This document shows positions 11,292 to 22,117 of a DNA stretch of 64,000 bases, in pieces. The first letter of the stretch is position 1. Each line of letters begins with the position of its first letter. The DNA comes from Cichorium intybus (Eukaryota; Streptophyta; Magnoliopsida; Asterales; Asteraceae), in NCBI GenBank assembly GCA_023525715.1, contig CM042013.1:82023994-82087993 (forward strand), written 5' to 3'. The position numbers and the translations under genes were made by a program. The notes beneath the pieces were generated by a model. That model ran no database searches. It worked only from the letters and a program-made list of their open reading frames with translations, and was not told where the DNA came from.

Positions 11292-12104
11292 TGTTGGGAT
11301 TTGTACACAGCCCTACTAGTTCTGCGGAAGAGGCACCAATCAACCACGACTAAGCACTTCAGCGAACAATCAACGCACACAACTATCTAGACTAGAGAGG
11401 AATACCGAAATAATAAAGCTGAGAAACACAAAGACATAAGGTGGTTCACTTAACAATGAGTCAAGCTACTATGAGAACCAAAAGATTTTCATTGATAAAC
11501 TTCAATAATTTACAAGATAGAAACTAATACTATCACCTAACACAATGCTCACACTCTGAATATTGAATGTTTTGACATATCACATTGTGAAGGGAAATGG
11601 AATATATTTATAGAACAATATGGAAAGCTAAATATGCATGGTCTTGGGCGGGAACGCCAAACTAGGCCTGAGCACCTAGTCGCTTTATAGTCTATAAAGT
11701 GACCATACTTTGCTCCCCATGCTGCCGTAACACAATGAGACTGTGCCCACGCGTATTCCTAAGGTAATTCTTGAGAGCCAATGTGACAACACCAAAACAT
11801 GGTACAACCGAAGACTCCTTCGTTTTGATGACCCCCTCTTGGACTTCGGTTGACTGTCATGCCCCTGGACGAGACTATGTAACAATCTGACTATGCTTCT
11901 GCACTTCTGTAGGACTACACTTTGGTTTGAGGCTACTCTTCGCCTGAGGAAACTCTCCGGTTAAACTAAACTTCGGTCTTAAGATACTGCGGTCTCATCT
12001 TCTTCTGCTACTGATGCATTCACTTTTGTGACCGTAGCCCAAGTTACCGCTATCACAGTGAACTGCGGTCCGTAGAAGATACTAATGATTGGCTTTTCCT
12101 AACA
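11292..12104 (-). mobile_element. 5' LTR of copia element C1 (813 bp)
   Basis: The plus strand runs TGTTGGGATT to TTTTCCTAACA, inverted ends with one mismatch. The PBS lies on the left side. No partner LTR is visible in the window, so a target duplication cannot be tested. Confidence 0.7.
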
Positions 12105-12610
12105 CAACTCTTTGGTCATGGATGGAGTTCTCTCTTTTTCACAATTCTTTGGTTTGGTTATCTCCTCGATCACCAACATCTCCTGTTGGTTATCTCCTCA
12201 ATCACTAACATCTCATGTTGTCTATCTTGGATGCTATGCTTCGCATGCCCATCCAAAGAAGTATCTTCTGATTCGGACGAGGTATGATCTACCTCGGTCC
12301 TGTTGATCCAATATTTTTCGGTTCCAACCCTTCTGCTGATCTACTTGGATAAGTTCTTCTTCCAACTGTCGATCCACATTGGTTAGTCTGTCCGGAGCAA
12401 AGAACTTCCTTGACCGATGACTGGTGATTCGTCTGAGGCGCAAACCTCAATAACATTGGATTGCCTTCGCCTCTGTTTTTGGTTCCTTGGATAGCTGATC
12501 CTCTTCGGTTGTCTAGACTTCTCCGGTACAGATTAGGCTCTGCACTTGCTCAACATTTCTCTCATTTGTATCAGACACTTTTAAAATTACTCTCTCCCCC
12601 CTTAGATTCA
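12105..12610 (-). other. Unassigned, possibly the 3' internal part of another copia element
   Basis: A minus-strand purine-rich block (TAAGGGGGGAGAGAGT, about 12588-12604) resembles a polypurine tract, and a broken frame at 12234-12443 reads Glu- and Gln-rich sequence such as QLEEELIQVDQQKGWNRK. If the block is a polypurine tract, LTR 11292-12104 may also be shared, but it lies about 500 bp from the LTR edge, so this is weak. Confidence 0.3.
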
Positions 12611-13852
12611 AAATCTTTACTATCCCAGTTTGCAAACTAAGTAACATCTTTTATGCTTACGTATGTTAGTTTAACTTTTGTTTGATTTCAATAAAACACA
12701 AAATAATTTCTTTAAATTTCAAATTTATTTTTCAGGTTACATGCATCTTGTGAAAATCTCGGAACACGAATTGTTTTCCATTATCAGTTTTGAACTAAAT
12801 GACTTATGCCCTTGTATGGCAATGTACTATGTTTCATTAGGTTTTTGTTTATGTTTCATTAGGTTTTTGTTGGATGTCAATAAACAACTAGCGTTTCCTT
12901 ATAAGTTCGAATTTGTTCTTTCAGATTTTAGACATGTTTTGAGAATTTGGAATATTCTTTTTTGATCTGTCTTCCGAACTGGATTTGTTCTTCAGATTTT
13001 AGACATGTTTTGAAATTTTAGAATATTTGTTTTTATCTTTGTCAGCAACTTTTATCTGAAAGTTGGATCCAAACTGTACATTTTTGTCACAAATGCATTT
13101 TCAACACAACATAAAACTAGCTCAAAACAAATTTGATCTAATATGAAATGCTCATTTCAAAAATGGTGATGAAAATGCCCAAAAGTTTGACCATATTCCT
13201 ACATTTTCCTTCAATATGTTGCTATTTTTGCAATTATCCAAAAATAAGGTTGAGTTTTGTGGTTAACAATTTTAATTTTAATTAAAAAGTTCTCTATTAA
13301 TTTCATGCAAACTTCCTACAATTCAATTTTAGTTATCAACTACTTTTACAAACGTCAAAAAGAGCATTACATCTTTTTAACCCACATAAAACAGCAACCA
13401 TCATTTTAATATTTTGTTTACCGTTCAAGAATAGATTGTTGCAAGTTGCAATAAATTCATTTAGAGATCACAAAACTTATGATTTGTATACACAAAAACT
13501 TAGTCCAAAGTTTTCCCCAATTATTGACAAAAGAAAAAGGTTAAATCAAGAAACAAAACACAAACCAAAACCATGTACAATCCCCAAACTTACAAATTGG
13601 GCAGGGCAGGTCAACCTTGACTTTTATGTTCCATACAAGTTTTTGATTTCTTTTTTTTTTTTTTTTATCACTTGACCATTCCCTTAAATTCAACATACAC
13701 TTCCTTTAAATTATCCTCAAAAAATTATATATTATATATCAGCTGCAAGTTATTCTTGAATACCTTTTTTAAGCATCCCCCTTATCACCATCTGTTACCA
13801 CCACACAAACTATAAACATATCAACCAAATGATCTTGAAATTGAAAAAAATT
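12611..13852. other. AT-rich intergenic DNA, no feature recognised
   Basis: This is the 3' flank of the makorin gene beyond a foldback element. It holds homopolymer runs, such as a T tract near 13650-13667, and short direct repeats (TTTCATTAGGTTTTTGTT twice near 12830-12870). I see no coding frame or structural element. Confidence 0.6.
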
Positions 13853-14503
13853 GGGAGAATTTCGTTTACGTCCTTATAAACTTCTATAATTACGTATATA
13901 TCTTTATAAAATTTGAAATACGTATATATCCTTACAAATCTTAAAAAATCACATATATAACCAAAAGATTAATTTAATAATAATTGATCTTTAAAAAAAA
14001 TTAAAAAACAGTTTTTAAATTAGATTATACCCAATTTACTAAAATACCCCTATGATTACGTATATACCTTTATAGAATTTGAAATTACGTATTTATCCTT
14101 ACAAATCTTAAAAAATCACATATATAACCAAAAGATTAATTTAATAATAATTAATCTTTTAAAAAAAATTAAAAGAAAGTTTTTAAATTAGATTATACCC
14201 AATTTACTAAAATACCCCTATGAAATCCTTCTATAATCGGCAACAACTGATCACGACAGATTCGGCTATGATCGTGTATTCCATATCAAATGATAAGAAA
14301 TTGTAACAACTGAATGTTTGGAAAATTTGGGTATTAATTAGTTTTTAAAACTATAAAAAAATAGAATTCAAAATAGTTTTTTAATTTTCAAAATGATTAA
14401 TTATTATTAAACTAATCTTTTGGGCATATATGTAATCTTTTAGGATTTGTATGGATATATAAGTAATTATAGAGGTTTGTAAGGACGTAAACAAAATTCT
14501 CCC
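13853..14503. mobile_element. Non-autonomous foldback element with long terminal inverted repeats
   Basis: The left end GGGAGAATTTCGTTTACGTC and right end (reverse complement GGGAGAATTTTGTTTACGTC) pair over about 40 bp with three mismatches and continue to pair with gaps for over 100 bp. The left arm holds an internal tandem duplication of about 167 bp (about 13890-14055 and 14057-14225). The flanking 9-mers AAAAAAATT and TAGAAAATT match at 7 of 9 positions, which would fit a Mutator-like target duplication but is weak in AT-rich DNA. No coding capacity. Confidence 0.7.
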
Positions 14504-14780
14504 TAGAAAATTAAACACAAAATTATAAAAAATTAAAAAAAATAAAATAGTATGGTACCTTGAGTATATTTGTAGAGCCAGAAAGAAAAGATGTAAAGAT
14601 GGAAGTGTTGTTTTATGATGGGGAATACCTAGCTAGCTACACCAAATATCCTGCACACTAAAGTTCCAAAAGATTAAAAAAAAATAAAAAAATAATAATA
14701 AAAATAAAAAACTTGAATTAAAGTTGGATGCTATTATAGGTAAAAGAAAAGCGAACCTGGAAGCTAAACATGGTTGTTGT

Positions 14781-16149
14781 TCATCTTATGCGCATGCGGT
14801 TGAGGAAGTCTGACAGCCTGTAAGTATGAATTATTTATAATTATTATTTAGAGTAAATTACAATTTTGGTCCCTGTGGTTTACACAAAATTACATTTTTG
14901 GTCCTAGTTTTAAAAATTTTACACCCGTGGTCCCTATGGTTAAAAATCTTTCACTTCTGTCCCTGAGGTTTCCAAATCTTCCATGTTTGGTCCCTCCCTC
15001 TGTTATCATTTATGTAAAACACAGGGACCAAAAGTAAAAGATTTGGAAAGCACAGGGAACAAAAATAAAAGATCTAGAAACCGTAGGACCACTCGTGCAA
15101 GATTTTCAAAACTAAGACCAAAAGTGTAATTTGGTGTAATCCAGAAGGACCAAAACTGTAATTTACTCTATTTATAATTATTATAGAGTAAATTACAATG
15201 TTGGTCCCTGTGGTTTATATAAAATTACAGTTTTGGTCCTACTTTTGAAAATCTCGCATTGATGGTCCCTGTAGTTTCAAATCTTTCACTTTTGGTCCCT
15301 GTGGTTTCTGAATCTTTCACTTTTGGTCCCTCCCTCTGTTATCATTTGTGTAAACCATAGGGACCAAAATTGAAATATTTGAAAACCATAGGAACCACAA
15401 ATGCAAGATTATTAAAACTAGGACCAAAACTGTAATTTGATGTAAACCACAGGGACCAAAACTGTAATTTATAAAAGGATGAGTAAATTACAATTTTGGT
15501 CCCTGTGGTTTATATCAAATTACAATTTTGGTCCTACTTTTGAAAATCTTGCATTGATGGTTCCTGTAGTTTCAAATCTTTCACTTTTGGTCCCTGTGGT
15601 TTCTGAATATTTCACTTTTGGTCCCTCCCGATGTTATCATTTGTGTAAACCATAGGGACCAAAATTGAATGATTTGAAAAGCACTGGGACCAAAATTGAA
15701 AGATTTGAAAATCATAGGAACCACAAATGCAAGATTATTAAAACTAGGACCAACACTGTAATTTGATGTAAACCACAGGGACCAAAACTGTAATTTATAA
15801 AAGGATGAGTAAATTACAATTTTGGTCCTTGTGGTTTATATCAAATTACAGTTTTGGTCCTACTTTTGAAAATCCGCTTTGATGGTCCCTGTAGTTTCAA
15901 ATATTTCACTTATGGTCCCTGTGGTTTCTGAATATTTCACTTTTCGTCCCTCCCTCTGTTATCATTTATGTAAACCATAGGGACCAAAATTGAAAGATCT
16001 GGAAAGCACTAGGACCAAAATTGAAAGATTTGAAAACCATAGGAACCACAAATACAAGATTATTAAAACTAGGAACAAAACTGTAATTTGATGTAAACCA
16101 CAGGGACCAAAACTGTAATTTATAAAAGGATTGAAAGTAAAAAAGGGAA

Positions 16150-16189
<40 letters not shown>

Positions 16190-18582
16190 AACCTGATATC
16201 TTTAGCAATGACAGTCTGTCCGTCTTCAGCACCAAGATGACGCAAAACCACTTCTTCTAGACGCCCATCGCGGTACGCATGCTGTCATCGCAAAAATCCT
16301 TTCTATGTTAATTAAAATAGCAATGTACTTTCGTTGATTTATTTGTTATAGCATCCTACCATAACATTACTCCTATAAAATAGCAATGTACTTTCAGTGA
16401 TTTATTTGTTAATAAATTATTTTTCGAGCTTTTTTAGGTTGTAATGTTTGGGAAGCCGAAAAGTAGCTTATAAGTTAGCTTTTTAAAAAGGTACTTAGAC
16501 TAGCGTTTCAACGAGCTAATGGAGTTTTTTAAGAATTCTACTAAATATACTCTTAATTAATTAAAAAAAAAAACTCATTTTTTCACATACCCTTTTATCT
16601 CATTTTAATTTCGCAACTAGTTTTTACCAAGCGCCATTTTTTATCAGCTAGCAGCTAGCTTTTCAGCTACTTTGCCAAACATACCCTTTGATGCATTTGA
16701 TTTTTCTCTCTAGACATGGATTTATTTTCAAATTAGAGAAATCATTAACTTTCCATCATTTTAAGTGCTTCAAATCATTGGTGGAAAAAGATGGTAGAAT
16801 GTCTATTAAATGTTCAAGAACAAATAAAAGAAACCAAGTTTAACTCTATAGATTTTACTATTTTTTTTAAACCACATGGAATCCACAATAGGGTATCATT
16901 AAAAAACGTTGAATTACCTTGTAAAAACAACTGGTTCCAAACGGGCACGTCCCATTTCCAAAATCAAAGTGCCTGCAATCAATAGACCTACAAGAGAAGA
17001 AGGTACTAATATGAAAACATAAAATCCAAAAAAAAAAATAAATAAATAAAAAATGAAGGGTGATGAAACTATACTATATTACTATACCTGAGTCTTGCTT
17101 TGTAGCTATCTACAATTTCCTGCTTTTCATCTTTTGTAGCATACCAAATAACACTTGGAATAACAAAATATGAAAGCTTTCTACAAATGGGACAAGATCT
17201 CAAAGCCGAATTCACATCCATTCCAGATGTAGGAGAACTACTGCGCCAATTCCTGATACATGATATACAAAATGGATGATCACATTCTGATAACAACCCG
17301 AATTTTCTCTCAGCTGGTGTTGCTTTTGAAAGTACACGTTCAAGACACACACTGCATTCGATTTCTTGACTGTGTTTCAATGCTTCAAGATGTTTATGTT
17401 TCTTTTCACACCCGATTTTATGTTCCTCTCTTTCATCCGGTCTAAATGGATGCAAGCATTGTTTTCTGCAAGTTGGACATAAATCTCCATGTATATGAGG
17501 GCATGTTTCTCCACGAGGGCAATTACCAGCAGCAGCAAATGAACATATTGCTATGTCAGCTGGATTTGTGGTTCTTGATTGGGTTATAACATCGGGTATT
17601 AAGTCGTTTTGTCCGGAACCTTCTGCCCATGGTGATTTTGTTTGAGATGTGTATGGTCTACTTGTGGCTGAAAGCTCTGTAATGACACCTGGCAGTATAA
17701 TGGCGGATGAAGGAGAAGAAGAGGAAGTAATGGATTCTGGAAGGGTGTATTGGTAAGGATATGTGGAGGAAGATGCAGAAGCTTGTCTTTGAGGTACTTT
17801 GACATGGTCGTATCTGCAACGGGTACCATATGCACAAGCTCCTTTTTGATAAAAAGTGCAGACCTGTTGTGAGAAAACCACCAGGAACCATGATTAGTAA
17901 GGAATAAGGATCGAGCTTTGATTTGAGAGGAAAGAAGAAATGGTGTTATAGAAATTGTACGTTGTTAGCCGGGTCCTTCCAGTCATGTGAGAACTCGCAA
18001 TGCTCCCCTTTTAGGCATGCTCCATGGGCAAAAAACTTGCAAAGCACCCTGGAGAAGAAGAATGTCAAACAAGAAACGATATAGAATGGCAAAGGTAAGC
18101 TTCGTTAAGCTTCATAGAAAGAAAGAAGAAATGAACCAGATACTAAGCCTCGAATAGGCGTTATTAGTGTAAGAGAAAAGGGGAGAAATGCTTTAAGGAA
18201 GCAATTACAAGTCGATAATAATCTAATACAAGAAGCATAGAAACGGATTCTTCATATGCTAACGTTTTCGTCGATGATAGTTTGGGAATCTAGGGTTTAC
18301 AAACATGAAAGTAAACAAGAACACCGACCATCAGGTTTTTAATCGTTGCTCAACATGAGAAAAGAAAATTTAAAACCACAAATTCAACTGAATTAACAAG
18401 AATAGGTTAATCAAGGATAGTAATCATAAAGAAGCTTGTGCATATGCCAAAACAAAAAACTCGAATGGCCCATGGACAAACGGTGCAATTCGTCAATGTG
18501 TTGGGCAAACAGAGATTGAGATAGATGGAACATGAGGTGTCGCAATCGGAATATACCTGGTGCGATTTCCCGGCAAAGACAT
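14781..18582 (-). CDS. MKRN: Makorin-type E3 ubiquitin ligase (CCCH/RING), six exons, 361 aa
   Basis: Exons in transcript order: 18582-18557, 18048-17961, 17863-17088, 16987-16918, 16281-16193, 14817-14781. All introns are GT-AG, phases join exactly and the sum is 1,086 nt with stop. Domains: CCCH fingers at C12-C20-C26-H30 and C40-C48-C54-H58, a Ser/Thr/Pro-rich linker, CCCH at C145-H163, a makorin Cys/His block (about 167-195), a C3HC4 RING (C208, C211, C232, H234, C237, C240, C262, C265), and a last CCCH at C301-C311-C317-H321. This order defines makorins, which ubiquitinate proteins and bind RNA through the zinc fingers. All metal ligands are present, so the gene looks functional. The start ATG heads exon 1 (MSLPGNRTR). 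Exon 6 encodes only LSDFLNRMRIR. Intron 1 is 508 nt; intron 5 is 1,375 nt and repeat-filled. No TATA box was seen. Confidence 0.93.
14853..16130. repeat. Four tandem foldback units inside makorin intron 5
   Basis: Units start at about 14853, 15186, 15481 and 15807 and are 290-325 bp long. Each opens with GAGTAAATTACAATTTTGG and TCCCTGTGGTTT and closes with the complement AAACCACAGGGACC and CTGTAATTTA, so every unit is an imperfect palindrome with repeated GGTCCCTGTGG boxes. Units 3 and 4 and the end of unit 2 share the linker AAAAGGATGAGTAAATTAC, showing head-to-tail copying. No coding capacity. Confidence 0.85.
16157..16187. repeat. Run of 31 A next to the makorin exon 5 donor
   Basis: On the transcribed strand this is a 31-nt U tract starting four bases after the intron 5 GT (positions 16192-16191). 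It follows the foldback repeats directly. Confidence 0.9.
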
Positions 18583-19988
18583 GATCGAGAAAATTTCACC
18601 TTTCCACAATCTTCATCGGCGGACGTATTTTTTTAGGTTAAACGAAGATGACAAGTTGTTGTTTCTTCGATTCAGGATTTCTTTCTACATACAAACCTCC
18701 CCTCAAAGGCAACCTTCAGGTAATGATTACGAGTAAATTACAAAATTAACCTTTGACTATGTGTCAATGTCTAGTTTTCACTGCTTTTGACTTTTTTTTT
18801 TCTATAGCCGGAAAAATAGAGAAAATATGTCAATGCGTTTTTATGTATGTTTTTTCAATAATTATTTACATACAATATGGGGAGAGTAAAAAAAACGTTA
18901 GATAAATGAAATCAGATGGAAACCAAAACCGATTTGAAATTGATTATATGCAACAGTTCGATTTTTGGTTCTTCAAAAAACTATTTTCCGTTTCATTTAT
19001 TTTGTTTCTAGTTTTGAAATCAAGCTCATTTTAAATGAACAAAAAATCATTGGAACCAAACCAAACTAGAACTGAAATTGATTGCGTATAATGGTTTGGT
19101 TCTCGATCCTTTCAAAACCCCATTTTTTGGTTTCAGGAATATCAGTACGGTCCTATTCTGGAACCAAGCTCACCCTTATATACAATAATATATTAATACG
19201 TATAATCTTGTAGAAAAATGTTTAAATAGAAATAGGATGCATTAAAAGATTGCAAACCAATAAGAACTAATTTAGGTTTTTAAAATTTTTATCTTTATTT
19301 TATTTTTGATCAAAAGCTAAAATTAAACAGTGACATAGATGATAAATAATGATAAATAGCGGAAAAGAAGATCCCACTTTCAAGAACTCACATCAAGTTT
19401 CAAGATCTGATTCTCTCTTCTCTCAACAAGCATCAAGAACGAAATATACACTTCCTTTTTTTACTTTCTACCACCACCTCTAACGTCCGCCACAACTATC
19501 GTCACCGACTGCCACTATTTACATGTGTTCCCTTTTTTGTTGCTACTCTCCTCTTGTTGTTGCTTCGACGAAACACTGTCAACTCGCCTTCTTCTATATT
19601 GTATCCTCCTTCTTCCATTGCTACCTTCACCTCCGTCACTGCTCTAACATTGTTGTCATCTCCCTTACGTCTCTTTCTCTATGATTTTCGGTGAAACCAC
19701 TATCAAACTTGTACCAAATTTGTCAACCATTGTGTCCTCCCTTTCTCATGTCGGATCTACTCCAACATTGTCTTTCTCTTTGATTTGTACTTTGGTGGTA
19801 GAGTTTAAAGAGGAATCATCTGAACCGTGTGGTTGCTTTTCTTGCCCGTGGTTTAGAGGAGCTTTGGCTAGGGTTTGGAGTTGATTGCATTGTAGCCTTA
19901 ATCTTGCCTTGGGATGAAACTTTCATTAGAGGGGTGCTACTTTGGCTCTTGTTCATCGAAGCTTTAAGAAAATGTATAAATATCCTAA
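18583..19988. other. Upstream flank of makorin, no gene recognised
   Basis: The makorin promoter should lie here, but I see no clear TATA or other defined site. From about 18900 to 19190 stretches such as GGAAACCAAAACCG and GGTTTGGTTC recur in both orientations and end in AAGCTCACCCTTA, which resembles degraded hAT-type MITE ends; a target duplication was not found. From 19470 to 19980 the DNA is CT-rich with no sustained frame. Confidence 0.45.
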
Positions 19989-20912
19989 GGGTACGTTTGG
20001 TACAAAAAAATGGAATCAATGCTCTTGTAGTAGTGGTAGTGGCGATGGTGGTGGGTGGTGATGACGGTGGTGGATGGTTGCGGTTATGGTGGGTGGTGGC
20101 AGGGGTGGTGGTAGATGGTGGATAGTGACGGTAGTGGTGGATGATGACGGTGATGGTGGTGGGTAATGCTATAAGTGGTGGTGGTAGGTGATGATGATGG
20201 TGGCGGTGGAGGTGGCGGTGGATGGTGGTGGTGGCGGGTGGTGGCTGCGGTGTGGTAAGTGACTTTAGTGGTGGGCAGTGGGTGCAGGTAGTGGTGCTAG
20301 GTGATGGTGGTGGTAGCAGTAGGTGGCAGTACCGGTAGAGGTGATGGTGGTGGCAGTAGTGCTGGGTGGTGGCAGTGGTGGTAGGTGTGTGACAGTAGCG
20401 GTAGGTGGTGACGGTGGCGGTAATGATGGGTGGTGGCGGTGGTGTTGTGTGATGGAAGTGGTGGTGGAAGATGGGTGACGACGATGGTGGATGGTGGGTG
20501 GTGGCAATGGTGATGGGTGGTAGCAGCAATGGTGGCAGGTGATAGTGATGGTGGGTAACGTTAGTAGTGGTGGTGGTGGCGGTAAGTGGTGGCGATGGCG
20601 ATGGAGGTGGTTGTGGTGGCGATGAGTGATGTTTGTGATGGGTGGTGGTGGTGGGTGGCAGCAGCGATGGTGAGTGATTGTGGTGATGGGTAGTGGTATC
20701 AAGAAAGAGAATCAAATTTCTTCATCTCTGTTTTTTTGTTTTATTTTTCCATTAGCAATTTCTCACATTTTCTCGACTAAAAATATAGAATTAAAAATAG
20801 GAAAAGAGAATCAGATTTTTTTTCTCCATTTCGTATTCTCATGATTAAACAAACAGAAGAAATGAAATCAATTCAATTTCTCTGATTCCATTTCTCTATA
20901 CCACATATCCCC
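19989..20912. mobile_element. Tourist-like (PIF/Harbinger) MITE expanded by GGT-type repeats
   Basis: The ends GGGTACGTTTGGTA and TACCACATATCCCC pair as inverted repeats, and pairing extends inward to about 31 bp through a shared TGATTCCATTT. TAA flanks both ends (19986-19988 and 20913-20915), the 3-bp duplication typical of PIF/Harbinger. The middle (20030-20700) is degenerate GGTGGT/GGTGGC repeat. There is no transposase, so it is non-autonomous. Confidence 0.8.
20030..20700. repeat. Degenerate GGT/GGC/GAT triplet repeat
   Basis: About 670 bp of purine-rich triplets on the plus strand. The minus strand keeps a 299-codon open frame made of His, Pro and Thr, which is a by-product of the triplet repeat and not a gene. 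Confidence 0.85.
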
Positions 20913-20915
20913 TAA

Positions 20916-21087
20916 CATTCTTATTAGGTTTATTTTGTTACGTGATCTTTTAAACTTGTGATCTTTGCTCTTGGGTTTTATGACTTTGTTTTATTATGCT
21001 TTCGTTGCCATTATTTGTTGTTATTGTTGTCATCAAAACCCAACAAAAAACCAATTAGCTAGGGTCGGAGAAAATAAATAAAAGCAA
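20916..21087. other. Short AT-rich spacer, nothing recognised
   Basis: It lies between the MITE and the gypsy relic. Confidence 0.6.
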
Positions 21088-21860
21088 CAATAAGTCATCT
21101 AAGAGGTTCCCGCTAAGGGACAACAATAAATATTGTGAATTCCATGGCACCATAGGTCATGACAGGGTGGCATGCAGCATGTTAAGAAAATAAATTGAAG
21201 CGAATATACAATTAGGTCAACTAAACGACCTGTTACGAGGACTAAAGGTGAAGTAGCTGAAATGATTGGCACAAACAAAAGACAAGGGAAAGGTGAAAGC
21301 GAAATATTTATGCTCAAATATCCGAGGGACAGGAATCACAATAGATGTGACGAATTTTTACTCAAAAAATTCGATCATGCACAACTTGCCTATAGGCAAG
21401 CATGTAAAGGATATTAAGGGGTTCATAAAAGGCATGCATGTAAAGGATATATACTTTGATAATGAAAATTCAATAGAAGTCATGCATTATCACTTTTTAG
21501 ACTAGTTGCTAGGTTATACCCAACAATATATGATCCCACCAACTTCCCATCTAGACAGCTTCGCAGGGCACAACGTATGGCTACTATACACACTCTCTTT
21601 ACCACTAACCTTAGTCAATTACAGGAGTGGGAAGAATGCCACGAACATAATCAAATTTGTAGTAGTAAGAGAACTATCACTGTATTATATGATTTTTGGA
21701 CGAACGACCATGTACAAATTTAACGTGGTGGCTTCTATAATACATGGTATGGTTAAGTTCGACGCTAGGTCAGGGATTAAGACAATACTTAGTAAGCCCA
21801 AGAAAACACCAACATCGAAACAAATAGTAGATCAGTTCAAGGAAACATGTCACTAGGAAC
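21088..21860 (+). pseudogene. Gag C-terminus and protease relic of a Tat/Athila-type Ty3/gypsy element
   Basis: Plus-strand frames give RDNNKYCEFHGTIGHD followed by RK and IEANIQLGQLNDLLRG, matching the usual gag end of Tat-type elements (CxFHxxxGHxTxxC then EIExLIxxGxLxxF). After a frame change comes an aspartic-protease-like region with FVVVRELSLYYMIFGRTTM and IIHGMVKFDARSGI. At the place of the catalytic DTGSS the sequence is FDNENSIE, and stops fall before 21266 and at 21503-21505, so it is dead. No RT follows. Confidence 0.7.
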
Positions 21861-22117
21861 AGAAGACCTAGTGAAGAGCAATAAACAAGACAATGGAGCA
21901 TCAGTCCAAATAAGGAGACCCTCGTGGAAAGCAGAAGGGCATCGTGTATTGCCCGTTTCAAGATGTCTTTTTTAAAATAAAATTAAATTAAATAATAATA
22001 ATAATTAAAATTAAAATTAATCTATGTAATTAAAAGTATTTTAAATGATGGAAATTTTGCTTATAAAGAAAGTTAAGGGCAAAAGACAAAAGGGGGGGGG
22101 ACCAAAAGAGGCAAAAT
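21861..22117. other. AT-rich flank of the composite element
   Basis: It holds (TAA)n-like runs (about 21985-22020) and a G run of nine at 22092-22100. Its last five bases AAAAT (22113-22117) are the left copy of the target duplication of the 38-kb composite. Confidence 0.7.

Larger units (their letters stand above)
5665..12104 (-). mobile_element. Decayed Ty1/copia element C1, duplicated and invaded by solo LTRs
   Basis: Reading the minus strand from the right: 5' LTR (11292-12104), PBS (11277-11288), a degenerate body interrupted by a solo LTR (10443-11042), a tandemly duplicated segment (two units of about 1.24 kb), another solo LTR (7273-8904), and RT/RNase H relics (5667-6060). The RNase H end is cut by the gypsy part-LTR at 5664, so the 3' LTR is not seen. 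No frame is intact. The region upstream of the RT relic in each unit is not recognisable as copia pol. Confidence 0.65.

Noticed and set aside
14853..16130. CRISPR-like array of regularly spaced repeats
   Set aside because: Units are long palindromes without unique spacers, in a plant intron.
18411..18599. 62-codon minus frame overlapping makorin exon 1
   Set aside because: It runs through the exon 1 donor into intron 1 in another frame; the spliced makorin start explains the site better.
19816..20715. 299-codon open frame on the minus strand, His/Pro/Thr-rich
   Set aside because: It is the translation of a GGT-type triplet repeat inside a MITE; composition is purely repetitive and other frames are open too.
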